Below are positions 8,017-15,156 of a stretch of 64,000 nt of DNA, piece by piece. Positions within the stretch are counted from its first letter, which is position 1. Every line of letters begins with the position of its first letter. Source of the stretch: Kineococcus gynurae (GTDB lineage: Bacteria > Actinomycetota > Actinomycetes > Actinomycetales > Kineococcaceae); assembly GCF_050871315.1 (NCBI RefSeq), contig NZ_JBJLRE010000004.1. One strand, written 5' to 3'. The notes beneath the pieces are model-generated. The model was given only the letters and a program-made list of their open reading frames with translations. It was not told the DNA's origin and made no database searches. Made by a program: the position numbers and the translations under genes.

Positions 8017-8051
8017 ACGGAGGTTCGGACCCGGGCCGTTAGGCTGTCCGG

Positions 8052-8099
8052 GTGTCGAACGAGGTGCCCGAGGGCGGTGTTGTTCCACGTGGAACATAA
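8052..8099 (+). CDS. Putative leaderless micro-ORF ahead of rsmG, encoding a translated parS site
   Basis: The -10-like TAGGCT (8040-8045) is followed after six bases by GTG (8052), the spacing expected of an actinobacterial leaderless transcript. The frame runs 15 codons (VSNEVPEGGVVPRGT) to TAA at 8097-8099. It ends 12 bases before the rsmG GTG. Codons 11-15 are the parS core itself. Whether it is translated is unknown. It may simply be the parS site plus chance, but promoter spacing and stop position make a small leader peptide for rsmG possible. Confidence 0.3.
   Translation: MSNEVPEGGVVPRGT
8081..8096. promoter_or_regulatory. parS: parS site 1 (perfect palindrome)
   Basis: TGTTCCACGTGGAACA is a perfect 16-base palindrome of the ParB-binding class (consensus GTTTCACGTGAAAC). 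It sits at the centre of a larger imperfect inverted repeat (8072-8105, GGGCGGT to CCGCCC) in the jag-rsmG spacer, about 4.8 kb from the DnaA boxes. Confidence 0.85.
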
Positions 8100-8111
8100 C
8101 CGCCCTCTTCC

Positions 8112-8876
8112 GTGTCCGCAGCCGATCCGAGCCTCGTGACGGAGCCCGAGTCCGCCCGTGAGGTGTTCGGGGAACGGGTCGACCTGGCCCGCCGCTACAC
8201 CGAGATCCTGGCGACGACGGGGGTCGAGCGGGGGCTGATCGGGCCCCGGGAGATTCCGCGTCTCTGGGATCGGCACGTCCTCAACTGCGCCTACCTGGCG
8301 GAACTCGTCGAACCGGGGGCCTCGGTCGTCGACGTCGGCTCCGGTGCCGGACTGCCCGGGCTTCCGGTCGCGCTGGCCCGGCCGGACGTGACCGTCCGCC
8401 TGGTCGAGCCGTTGGAGCGGCGCTACCACTTCCTTCGCGAGGTGGTCGCCGAGCTGGGGTTGCGGGAGCAGGTGGCCGTCGTCCGCAGCCGGGCCGAGGA
8501 CATTCGCGGGGACTTCTCGGGGCGGGTGGTCACCGCCCGGGCCGTGGCCCCCCTCGCCTCCCTCTACGGCTGGACGCTGCCCCTGGTGCAGCCCGGGGGG
8601 CACCTGCTCGCCATCAAGGGCCGCTCCGCTCCGGAGGAGATCGCGGCGGCCGCGGAGACCTTGGCCGCCATGGGTGTCTCCGCCACCCCGGACGTGGTGG
8701 TGTGCGGACCGCAGGACGGGACCGGCACGACGGTCGTCCGGGTGGAGCGGGGCAACGGACCGCTCCGGTCGGTCGCGCCGCCGGCCACGACGACCCGGCG
8801 TCGTGGGGCCGGCCCGACCAAGAACGGTCAGCGCCGCGGACGGTCCGGCGGCGACAAGCGCCGCTCGACGCGATGA
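8112..8876 (+). CDS. rsmG: 16S rRNA (guanine527-N7)-methyltransferase RsmG
   Basis: SAM-dependent enzyme that methylates G527 of 16S rRNA. Loss gives low-level streptomycin resistance in other actinobacteria. The 254 residues have the family pattern ERGLIGPREIPRLWDRHVLNC. The SAM-binding glycine loop is VVDVGSGAGLPGLPVALARP, followed by TARAVAPL. A strongly basic tail (RRRGAGPTKNGQRRGRSGG) probably binds RNA. The start is taken as GTG 8112. GTG 8136, eight codons in, is equally possible, as neither has a clear ribosome site. The parS/micro-ORF element lies directly upstream. Confidence 0.93.
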   Translation: MSAADPSLVTEPESAREVFGERVDLARRYTEILATTGVERGLIGPREIPRLWDRHVLNCAYLAELVEPGASVVDVGSGAGLPGLPVALARPDVTVRLVEPLERRYHFLREVVAELGLREQVAVVRSRAEDIRGDFSGRVVTARAVAPLASLYGWTLPLVQPGGHLLAIKGRSAPEEIAAAAETLAAMGVSATPDVVVCGPQDGTGTTVVRVERGNGPLRSVAPPATTTRRRGAGPTKNGQRRGRSGGDKRRSTR

Positions 8877-8925
8877 CCGGTTCCGCGCCCGTCCCTTCCG
8901 GTAGAGAACGACAAGGAGTACCCGC

Positions 8926-10344
8926 GTGACCCGACTCGGCTGGCTCGGAGCCGTCCCGCCCACCACCGGACCGCGGGGGCTGGGATGGTTCGAACCCGCA
9001 TCCCGACCGCAACCGACCGAGGGATCAGCGATTACCGAGGGTGCGGTGGTGCCGGTTCCACGTGAAACCGATGAGACCGCACCGGTCCCCCCGGTCGCCC
9101 TCGAGCCTTCGACAGAACTGGCAGCGTCCGCGCCCGAGGTTTCCCGTGAAACATTGGCGTTGACGAACGAGGTCAATGACGTCGTCACCGATGTTTCCCG
9201 TGAAACCAGCGCCACATCGTCAGAGACCGACCCGGTCGTGCCGCTCCTCGTCGATCCCGACGAGTCGTCGACCCACGCCGACCCGCCGATCCAGGAGGCG
9301 ACCGAGCCCGTCGACCTCCCGGTCGAGGTGACCGAGCCGGTCGTCCCGGCCGCACCGCCCGTCCGGCCCGGTGAGCGGTTCCCCAAGCCGGACGAGACGC
9401 GCATCCTCACGATCGCCAACCAGAAGGGTGGCGTGGGCAAGACCACGAGCGCCGTCAACCTGGCGTCGGCCCTGTCGGCGGCGGGACTGAAGGTCCTCGT
9501 GCTCGACGTTGACCCGCAGGGCAACGCCTCGACGGCGCTCGGCATCGACCACCAGCCTGGCGTTCCCGGCATCTACGAGGTGCTGGTCGAGGGCAAGTCC
9601 CTGGCCGAGGTGGTCCAGCGCTGCGACGAGGCCCCCGATCTGTGGTGCGCCCCGGCGACCATCGATCTGGCGGGCGCCGAGATCGAGCTGGTCTCGATGG
9701 TGGCGCGGGAGTCCCGGTTGCTGCGGGCCCTGACCAAATACCTCAAGGACGTCGAGCGTTCCGGGCAGGGCCGGGTCGACTACGTGCTGATCGACTGCCC
9801 GCCCAGCCTGGGCCTGCTGACCATCAACGCGTTCGTGGCGGCCCCCGAGGTGCTCATCCCCATCCAGTGCGAGTACTACGCGTTGGAGGGCCTGACGCAG
9901 CTGCTCTCGAACATCGACCTCATCCAGCAGCACCTCAACCCGGACCTGCACGTGTCCACCATCCTGCTCACCATGTACGACGGTCGGACGCGCCTGGCCT
10001 CCCAGGTGGTCGAGGAGGTCCGCAGTCACTTCGGGGAGCAGGTGCTCCGTCCCCTCGTCCCCCGTTCAGTACGGATCAGCGAAGCCCCCAGCCACGGCCA
10101 GACCGTGATGACCTACGACCCCTTGTCCTCGGGGGCGTTGGCCTATCTGGCCGCCGCGCGGGAGCTGGCCCAGCGGGGTGCCACGATTGCCGAGCCCGAC
10201 ACGCCGTCCGGTTCCACGGGAAACATCACCCCGCCGGGAGATGCTGCCCCCGGCTCCGCCCCGCAGGTCGCCGACCCGTGGTCGCGGTGGACCGACGGGA
10301 AGATCAACCGACGCGGACCGGCGTCGCGGGAGGGTGAAGCGTGA
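8926..10344 (+). CDS. parA: Chromosome partitioning ATPase ParA (Soj) with long disordered N-terminus
   Basis: Walker-type ATPase that moves ParB-parS complexes away from the origin. The ATPase core starts near residue 158 (RILTIANQKGGVGKTTSAVNLA, deviant Walker A at 167-174). DVDPQGNAS follows, then DYVLIDCPPSLG and the usual C-terminal helices. The first ~155 residues are Pro/Glu/Thr-rich, low complexity and not part of the fold. Within them three parS-like sites are translated in the same register as VPRET (44-48), VSRET (72-76) and VSRET (90-94). The start GTG 8926 has an AAGGAG site. The stop overlaps parB by 4 bases. Confidence 0.95.
   Translation: MTRLGWLGAVPPTTGPRGLGWFEPASRPQPTEGSAITEGAVVPVPRETDETAPVPPVALEPSTELAASAPEVSRETLALTNEVNDVVTDVSRETSATSSETDPVVPLLVDPDESSTHADPPIQEATEPVDLPVEVTEPVVPAAPPVRPGERFPKPDETRILTIANQKGGVGKTTSAVNLASALSAAGLKVLVLDVDPQGNASTALGIDHQPGVPGIYEVLVEGKSLAEVVQRCDEAPDLWCAPATIDLAGAEIELVSMVARESRLLRALTKYLKDVERSGQGRVDYVLIDCPPSLGLLTINAFVAAPEVLIPIQCEYYALEGLTQLLSNIDLIQQHLNPDLHVSTILLTMYDGRTRLASQVVEEVRSHFGEQVLRPLVPRSVRISEAPSHGQTVMTYDPLSSGALAYLAAARELAQRGATIAEPDTPSGSTGNITPPGDAAPGSAPQVADPWSRWTDGKINRRGPASREGEA
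9054..9069. promoter_or_regulatory. parS: parS-like site 2, inside parA
   Basis: GGTTCCACGTGAAACC matches the 14-base parS core GTTTCACGTGAAAC with one change. It is read in frame as V-P-R-E-T (residues 44-48 of ParA). Confidence 0.75.
9139..9152. promoter_or_regulatory. parS: parS-like site 3, inside parA
   Basis: GTTTCCCGTGAAAC has one change (A to C at position 6) from GTTTCACGTGAAAC. It is read as V-S-R-E-T, ParA residues 72-76. Confidence 0.65.
9193..9206. promoter_or_regulatory. parS: parS-like site 4, inside parA
   Basis: GTTTCCCGTGAAAC, identical to site 3 and 54 bases downstream in the same reading register (ParA residues 90-94). Confidence 0.65.
10211..10224. promoter_or_regulatory. 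Degenerate parS-like site 5, 3' end of parA
   Basis: GTTCCACGGGAAAC differs from the parS core at two positions, including the central CACGTG (CACGGG). It is read in a different register from sites 2-4. It could be a weak ParB site or a decayed one. Confidence 0.4.
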
Positions 10345-11576
10345 GCGACAAGCGGCGTGGTCTGGGACGTGGGCTGGGCGCCCTCATCCCCAGCGGTCCG
10401 ACCCCGACCCGACCCGGCGCCCCGACCAGCGGCGGGGCACCGACGCGCGGGGCCATCCGACCGCCGGTCCGGCCGGTCGACGTCTTCTTCGACCAGCGCC
10501 CCGCCTCGGAGGCGGGCGCCACCGTCGAGGAGACGCCCGTGGCGCGCTCGCAGCCCGTGGTCGACCCCCCCGCCCCGTCCCGGTCGGCGGATCCGGACGC
10601 GGAACCCGTCGCGGTCGAGCCTGCGCCGTTCGAGCCGACGTCTGCCGGGTCCCCCTCGTCGGAGCCCGGCGACTCGTCTCCGGCCGGGGCGAGCCCGGCC
10701 GAGAACGTGTTCCACGTGGAACCGACCGTCCCGGAACGGGTCGAGGACCACCTGGTGCCCGTTCCGGGCGCCCGTTTCGCCGAGATCCCGATCGCGGCGA
10801 TCCGCCCCAACCCGCGTCAGCCGCGGACGGTCTTCGACGAGGACGACCTCGCCGAGCTGGTCCACTCGGTGCAGGAGATCGGGGTCCTGCAGCCGATCGT
10901 GGTCCGGCCGATCGCCGAACCGCACGACGGTCCGGCCGAGTTCGAGCTGGTCATGGGCGAGCGGCGGTGGCGGGCGGCGACCGAGGCCGGTCTGGCCGCC
11001 GTCCCGGCCATCGTGCGGGAGACCGCCGACGACGACCTGCTCCGCGACGCCCTGCTGGAGAACCTGCACCGCAGCCAGCTGAACCCGCTGGAGGAGGCGG
11101 CGGCCTACGCCCAGCTGCTGGAGGACTTCGGCTGCACCCACGAGGAGCTGGCGGGGCGGATCGGACGATCGCGGCCGCAGATCAGCAACACGCTGCGGCT
11201 GATGAAGCTGCCCCCGCTGGTGCAACGGCGGGTGGCGGCCGGGGTCCTGAGCGCCGGGCACGCCCGCGCCCTGCTGGCCCTGGAGGACGGTGGGGCCATG
11301 GAGCGCCTGGCCCAGCGGATCGTCGCCGAGGGCCTCAGCGTGCGGGCGGTGGAGGAGATCATCGCCCTGGGCGACGCCGACACGGCCCCGCGTCGACGCA
11401 ACCCCCCGCGGGACGCGCCAGAGCTGGACCGGCGGGCCGCCGACCTGGCCGACCGGCTCGACACCCGGGTCAAGATCAGCATGGGCCGCAGCCGAGGGCG
11501 GCTGACGGTGGACTTCGCCGGCCTCGAGGACCTGGACCGCATCCTGCGCCTCCTGGACCGGACACCCAGCCACTGA
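10341..11576 (+). CDS. parB: Chromosome partitioning protein ParB
   Basis: DNA-binding CTPase that loads at parS and spreads. The 411 residues begin with the ParB hallmark KRRGLGRGLGALIP. A disordered Pro/Ala/Glu-rich stretch follows to about residue 140, then the ParB/Sulfiredoxin domain (IPIAAIRPNPRQPRTVFDEDDLAELVHSVQEIGVLQPI, and GERRWRAA, with the ENLHRSQLNPLEEA motif). The helix-turn-helix is THEELAGRIGRSRPQISNTLRLMKLP, and the C-terminus is the dimerization domain. The linker is unusually long and encodes another parS site (10708-10723). The start GTG overlaps the end of parA, so the pair is translationally coupled. Confidence 0.96.
   Translation: MSDKRRGLGRGLGALIPSGPTPTRPGAPTSGGAPTRGAIRPPVRPVDVFFDQRPASEAGATVEETPVARSQPVVDPPAPSRSADPDAEPVAVEPAPFEPTSAGSPSSEPGDSSPAGASPAENVFHVEPTVPERVEDHLVPVPGARFAEIPIAAIRPNPRQPRTVFDEDDLAELVHSVQEIGVLQPIVVRPIAEPHDGPAEFELVMGERRWRAATEAGLAAVPAIVRETADDDLLRDALLENLHRSQLNPLEEAAAYAQLLEDFGCTHEELAGRIGRSRPQISNTLRLMKLPPLVQRRVAAGVLSAGHARALLALEDGGAMERLAQRIVAEGLSVRAVEEIIALGDADTAPRRRNPPRDAPELDRRAADLADRLDTRVKISMGRSRGRLTVDFAGLEDLDRILRLLDRTPSH
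10708..10723. promoter_or_regulatory. parS: parS site 6, inside parB
   Basis: TGTTCCACGTGGAACC contains a perfect 14-base palindrome (10709-10722), the same core as site 1. Here the frame differs and it is read V-F-H-V-E-P within the ParB linker (residues 123-128). Confidence 0.85.
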
Positions 11577-11593
11577 GCGACGGGTCCGGTCGT

Positions 11594-11619
11594 CGGGCCG
11601 CTCAGCGACGAGCGGCCCG
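11594..11619. terminator. Bidirectional terminator between parB and the aminotransferase
   Basis: CGGGCCGCT (11594-11602) pairs with AGCGGCCCG (11611-11619) across an 8-base loop. It lies 18 bases after the parB stop and includes the last codons of the convergent aminotransferase gene. Confidence 0.5.
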
Positions 11620-12813
11620 CACGGCCGTCCCCAGCCGCCGGATCCCCTCGACCAGACGGTCTGGCGGGGGGAAGCAGTAGGCCAGGCGCAGCTGGTCGCG
11701 GCCCCCGCCGTCGGCGAAGAACGCGGACCCCGGGACGTAGGCCACGCCGGCCGCGAGAGCGGCGGGCGCCAGGGTCGTCGCGTCCAGGCCGTCCGGCAGG
11801 GTGAGCCACACGTAGAACCCGCCGCCCGGACGGGTCCAGGTCGCCTCGGGGAGCTCGACGTCCAGCGTGCCCAGCACGCTGTCCCGGCGCTCCCGGTACT
11901 GGTCGCGGTACCGCTCGACCTGGTTCCGCCAGTCGGTCGTGGCCAGGTACTCGGCGGCCACGGCCTGCGTGAGACCGCTCGGGCAGAGCACGGTCGCCTC
12001 GGCCAGCAGTTCCAGGCGCGACCGCAACCACTCGGGGGCGAGGACCCAGCCGAGGCGGAAGCCCGGCGCGAGGGTCTTGGACAGCGACCCGGTGTGGACG
12101 ACGAGGTCGGGGGCGAGACTGCGCAGGCTGGGCAGCGGCGGACCGGAGAATCCCAGCAGGGCGTAGGGGTCGTCCTCCAGGACCAGGACCCCGTACCGGC
12201 CGGCGAGGTCGAGCACGGCGTGACGCCGCTCCAGGGCCAGGGTCACCCCGGCCGGGTTCTGGTGGTGCGGCACGGTGTAGAGGAGCTTGGGGATCCGTCC
12301 GGCGCGGGCCGCCCGGCGCAGGGCCTCCTCCAGGGCGTCGGGTCGCAGTCCGTCGTCGTCGAGCGCGACGTGCTCGATGCGGGCGCGCTGGGCGGCGAGC
12401 ACCCCGAGCGCCCCGACGTAGGTGGGAGCCTCGACCAGGACCGTGTCCCCGGGGTCCAGCAACGCCCGGGCCACGAGGTCGAGGGCCTGCTGCGAACCGG
12501 CGGTCACCAGCACGTCGTCGGGGTCCACCGCGAGGCCCTGCTCCGCCACGACGTCCGCGACCCCCGCCCGCAGGTCTCCCCGGCCCCGAGCCCCGCCGTA
12601 CTGCAGGACCGAGGGTCCCGACCTCAGCAGCAGGTCGCGGGCGAGGTCGGCCAGCCGTTCCCAGGGCAGTCCCCCCAGGGCGGGCATCCCCCCGGCCAGG
12701 GACACGACGAAGGGATCCTCCGCGGCGGTGAACAGCTCGCCCAGCTCCGAGGGGGCGATCCCGGCGGCGACGCCGGAGAGCAGGGCTTCGAGGTCGTGGC
12801 TCGCGGGGTGCAC
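11602..12813 (-). CDS. PLP-dependent aminotransferase (2-aminoadipate/MocR-like, fold type I)
   Basis: Class I/II aminotransferase of the group that includes 2-aminoadipate transaminase and the catalytic half of MocR regulators, but with no N-terminal helix-turn-helix. The 403 residues have YGGARGRGDLRAGVADVV. VLVTAGSQQALDLVARALL is the cofactor phosphate site, followed by HHQNPAGVT and EDDPYALL. The PLP lysine is in TGSLSKTLAPGFRLGW, and GGGFYVWLTLP lies near the end. The start GTG 12813 was chosen because a longer open frame to 13047 is Arg/Ser-rich and runs over the neighbouring GNAT gene. The natural substrate cannot be told from sequence. Confidence 0.85.
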   Translation of the reverse strand: MHPASHDLEALLSGVAAGIAPSELGELFTAAEDPFVVSLAGGMPALGGLPWERLADLARDLLLRSGPSVLQYGGARGRGDLRAGVADVVAEQGLAVDPDDVLVTAGSQQALDLVARALLDPGDTVLVEAPTYVGALGVLAAQRARIEHVALDDDGLRPDALEEALRRAARAGRIPKLLYTVPHHQNPAGVTLALERRHAVLDLAGRYGVLVLEDDPYALLGFSGPPLPSLRSLAPDLVVHTGSLSKTLAPGFRLGWVLAPEWLRSRLELLAEATVLCPSGLTQAVAAEYLATTDWRNQVERYRDQYRERRDSVLGTLDVELPEATWTRPGGGFYVWLTLPDGLDATTLAPAALAAGVAYVPGSAFFADGGGRDQLRLAYCFPPPDRLVEGIRRLGTAVRAARR

Positions 12814-12892
12814 CCGGATAGGATGCCGCCGACGGTCGCGACGCCTCCAGGGTGGGGGACCGCGGCTCGCTGACCGGCGGAGGGATGGTCGT

Positions 12893-13561
12893 ATGGGTCG
12901 ACGGATGGCGCCGCTCACGCTGGACGCCCTCGCCGACCTGCCCAAGCCGTCGCGGCAGTGCGTCTTCTGGGAGCTCGACGCCGTCGCCGGGCAGCGGGCG
13001 GCCGAGGCCGGGTTCCCCGACTTCGAGAAGGAAGCCTGGATCTCCACGGTCCTGCTCCAGTGGGGGCCCTGCGGTCGGCTCGTCTACGTCGACGACCGAC
13101 CCGTCGGATTCGTCACCTACGCGCCGCCGGTGTACGTGCCCCGCCAGGCGGGGTTTGCGACGTCACCGGTCAGCGCGGACGCCGTGCTGCTGATGACCGG
13201 CTGGATCGACCCGGCCTTCCGGGGCCAGGGGCTGGCCCGCATGCTCGTCCAGGGCGCGGCCAAGGACCTCACCCAGCGCGGGGTCAAGGCGGTCGAGGCG
13301 TTCGGCGGGGGTCCGGCCGCGATCGGCGGTGACGGCAGCAGCGAGTGCGCCCACGAGCACGACGAACCCTGCGTGCTGCCCGCCCACTTGCTCGAGTCGG
13401 TGGGGTTCACCGTGGTCCGTCCCCACCACCGCCACCCCCGGTTGCGGTTGGAGCTGCGGTCGGCGCTGAGCTGGCGCGAGGACGTCGAGCAGGCCCTCGA
13501 ACGCCTTCTGGGGAGCGTCCGCGTCCCCACCCTGACCGGGGTGGCCGCGGGCCCGTCCTGA
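12893..13561 (+). CDS. GNAT family N-acetyltransferase
   Basis: Acyl-CoA dependent acetyltransferase of unknown substrate. The 222 residues include a conserved opening (LTLDALADLPKPSRQCVFWELD). The acetyl-CoA loop region reads LMTGWIDPAFRGQGLARMLVQGAAKDL (motif A, RGQGLA), followed by VKAVEAFGG and a strand ending LLESVGFTVVRPHHRHPRLRLELR. The family is a regular neighbour of parB and trxA in actinobacteria. The start ATG 12893 has a GGCGGAGGG site eight bases upstream. ATG 12905 is an alternative. It is divergent from the aminotransferase and convergent with trxA. Confidence 0.85.
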   Translation: MGRRMAPLTLDALADLPKPSRQCVFWELDAVAGQRAAEAGFPDFEKEAWISTVLLQWGPCGRLVYVDDRPVGFVTYAPPVYVPRQAGFATSPVSADAVLLMTGWIDPAFRGQGLARMLVQGAAKDLTQRGVKAVEAFGGGPAAIGGDGSSECAHEHDEPCVLPAHLLESVGFTVVRPHHRHPRLRLELRSALSWREDVEQALERLLGSVRVPTLTGVAAGPS

Positions 13562-13563
13562 AC

Positions 13564-13614
13564 GGCACAGGGGGACCGTGCTCTCGATCGACGAGCGCAC
13601 GGTCCCCCTGTGCC
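13564..13614. terminator. Strong bidirectional terminator (18-bp perfect stem)
   Basis: GGCACAGGGGGACCGTGC (13564-13581) pairs without mismatch with 13597-13614. The loop holds a further CTCG/CGAG stem (13583-13586 with 13592-13595). It starts three bases after the GNAT stop and lies downstream of trxA on the other strand, so it can end both transcripts. Confidence 0.8.
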
Positions 13615-13641
13615 GGAACCCCCGTGGGGCCCGGGAGGAAC

Positions 13642-13965
13642 TCAGAGGAACTCGCCGAGCTCCTGCAGCAGGGCGGGCTTGGGCTTGGCCCCGATGATGG
13701 TCTTGACGACCTCGCCGCCGGAGAACACCGACATGGTCGGGATCGACGTGATGCCGTACCGGGCGGCGGTGCTGCCGTTCTCGTCGGTGTTCAGCTTCAC
13801 GACCTGGAGTTTCTCGCCGTTCTCGGCGGCGATCTCCTCCAGGATCGGGGCGACCTGGCGGCACGGGCCGCACCAGGGTGCCCAGAAGTCGACCAGGACG
13901 GGCTTGTCGGCCTGCAGGACGACGGACTCGAAGGTGTCGTCGGTGACCGGGGTCGTGCTGCTCAT
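13642..13965 (-). CDS. trxA: Thioredoxin
   Basis: General disulfide reductant, recycled by the TrxB encoded just upstream. The 107 residues match the family length and carry the active site WCGPC at 31-35, with VLVDFWAPW before it, and the cis-proline loop GITSIPTM. The start ATG 13965 is preceded by AGGAG. It lies 46 bases after trxB on the same strand, forming a trxB-trxA operon that ends at the hairpin at 13564-13614. Confidence 0.96.
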   Translation of the reverse strand: MSSTTPVTDDTFESVVLQADKPVLVDFWAPWCGPCRQVAPILEEIAAENGEKLQVVKLNTDENGSTAARYGITSIPTMSVFSGGEVVKTIIGAKPKPALLQELGEFL

Positions 13966-14011
13966 CGCTACTCCTGCAACAGGTTTCGTGATCGTGGGGT
14001 TAGTCGGGAGG

Positions 14012-15061
14012 TCAGTCGCGGGGCTGCGGGCGCTCGACGGTGGCCTCGGGGTCGGCCGCGAGCGCGGTCTCCTCGCGCACCGGGTTGTCGGCCACGTCCC
14101 CGCGCTGGGCGAGGAAGTGCTCGGCGTCCAGGGCGGCGGAGCACCCCATCCCGGCGGCGGTGATGGCCTGCATGTAGACGTGGTCGACCACGTCGCCCGC
14201 GGCGAAGACCCCGGGCAGGTTGGTCCGCGTGCTGCGGCCCTCGACCTGCACGAAACCGGCGTCGTCCAGGTCGACCTGACCCTTCACCAGCGCGGTCCGG
14301 GGTTCGTGGCCGATCGCGATGAACAGACCGGTCGCGTCGATGTCGCGCTCCTCACCGGTCACCGTGTCGCGCAGGCGCAGGCCGTTCACCTTGTCCTCGC
14401 CGTGGATCGCCACGACCTCGGAGTTCCAGGCGAACCGGATCTTCTCGTTGTCGTGGGCGCGCTTGGCCATGATGGCCGAGGCCCGCAGCTCCGTGCGCCG
14501 GTGCACGATGGTGACGGTCTCGGCGAACCGGGTGAGGAACGTCGCCTCCTCGACCGCGGAGTCTCCGCCGCCCACGACGACGATGTGCTGGTTGCGGAAG
14601 AAGAACCCGTCGCACGTCGCGCACCACGAGACGCCGCGACCGGACAACCGCTTCTCGTCGGGCAGACCGAGTTCGCGGTAGGCCGAACCCAGGGCGAGGA
14701 TCACCGCGTGGGCCCGGAACGTCTCACCGCTGCCGGTCACGACCTCCTTGACGTCGCCCTCGAGGCGGACCTCGACGACGTCGTCGGTGACCAGTTCGGC
14801 CCCGAACCGCTCGGCCTGCGCCCGCATGTTGTCCATCAGGTCCGGACCCATGATCCCCTTGGGGAAACCGGGGAAGTTCTCGACCTCGGTGGTGTTCATG
14901 AGCGCACCGCCGGCGGTCACCGAGCCCTCGAACACCAGGGGGCGGAGCTCGGCACGCGCCGCGTACAGCGCCGCGGTGTACCCGGCCGGGCCGGAACCGA
15001 CGACGATGATCTCGCGGACGTCCTCGCCCGGGGCGGCCTGCGTCGCGCTGGCGTCACTCAC
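14012..15061 (-). CDS. trxB: Thioredoxin-disulfide reductase
   Basis: FAD flavoenzyme that reduces thioredoxin with NADPH. The 349 residues contain the FAD motif GSGPAG at 22-27, the redox pair CATC at 147-150, the NADPH motif VVVGGGDSAVEEA followed by HRR (the basic residues of NADPH specificity), and the FAD-binding VFAAGDVVD near the end. GTG 15061 (VSDASATQ) was chosen. The frame stays open far upstream but leaves the family and enters the neighbouring gene. The first ~14 residues and the last ~25 are variable. A SigR-like promoter lies just upstream. Confidence 0.95.
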   Translation of the reverse strand: MSDASATQAAPGEDVREIIVVGSGPAGYTAALYAARAELRPLVFEGSVTAGGALMNTTEVENFPGFPKGIMGPDLMDNMRAQAERFGAELVTDDVVEVRLEGDVKEVVTGSGETFRAHAVILALGSAYRELGLPDEKRLSGRGVSWCATCDGFFFRNQHIVVVGGGDSAVEEATFLTRFAETVTIVHRRTELRASAIMAKRAHDNEKIRFAWNSEVVAIHGEDKVNGLRLRDTVTGEERDIDATGLFIAIGHEPRTALVKGQVDLDDAGFVQVEGRSTRTNLPGVFAAGDVVDHVYMQAITAAGMGCSAALDAEHFLAQRGDVADNPVREETALAADPEATVERPQPRD

Positions 15062-15120
15062 TGCCGAACCTGCTTTCGTGATCGGGGGTCGCACCCGGAT
15101 TTCTCCGGTGCTCCTGCTGC

Positions 15121-15146
15121 AACCGATCGTAGGGCCGGGCTCTTCC
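15121..15146 (-). promoter_or_regulatory. SigR-like promoter of trxB-trxA
   Basis: Read on the minus strand, GGAAG (15146-15142) and GTT (15123-15121) are separated by 18 bases. The known actinobacterial SigR/SigH consensus is GGAAT-N18/19-GTT, and trxB is a classic target. The gap to the start codon is about 60 bases. The match has one change in the -35 element. Confidence 0.5.
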
Positions 15147-15156
15147 CCGCCCCCGG

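Noticed and set aside
8960..9012. tRNA-like T-arm (GGTTCGAACCC with flanking GGGAT/ATCCC) near the 5' end of parA
   Set aside because: No matching acceptor, D or anticodon arms are present, and the sequence is coding for the ParA N-terminus.
12814..13047. N-terminal extension of the aminotransferase that could have been a MocR-type DNA-binding domain
   Set aside because: The translation is Arg/Ser-rich without helix-turn-helix pattern, and it lies antisense to the GNAT gene.
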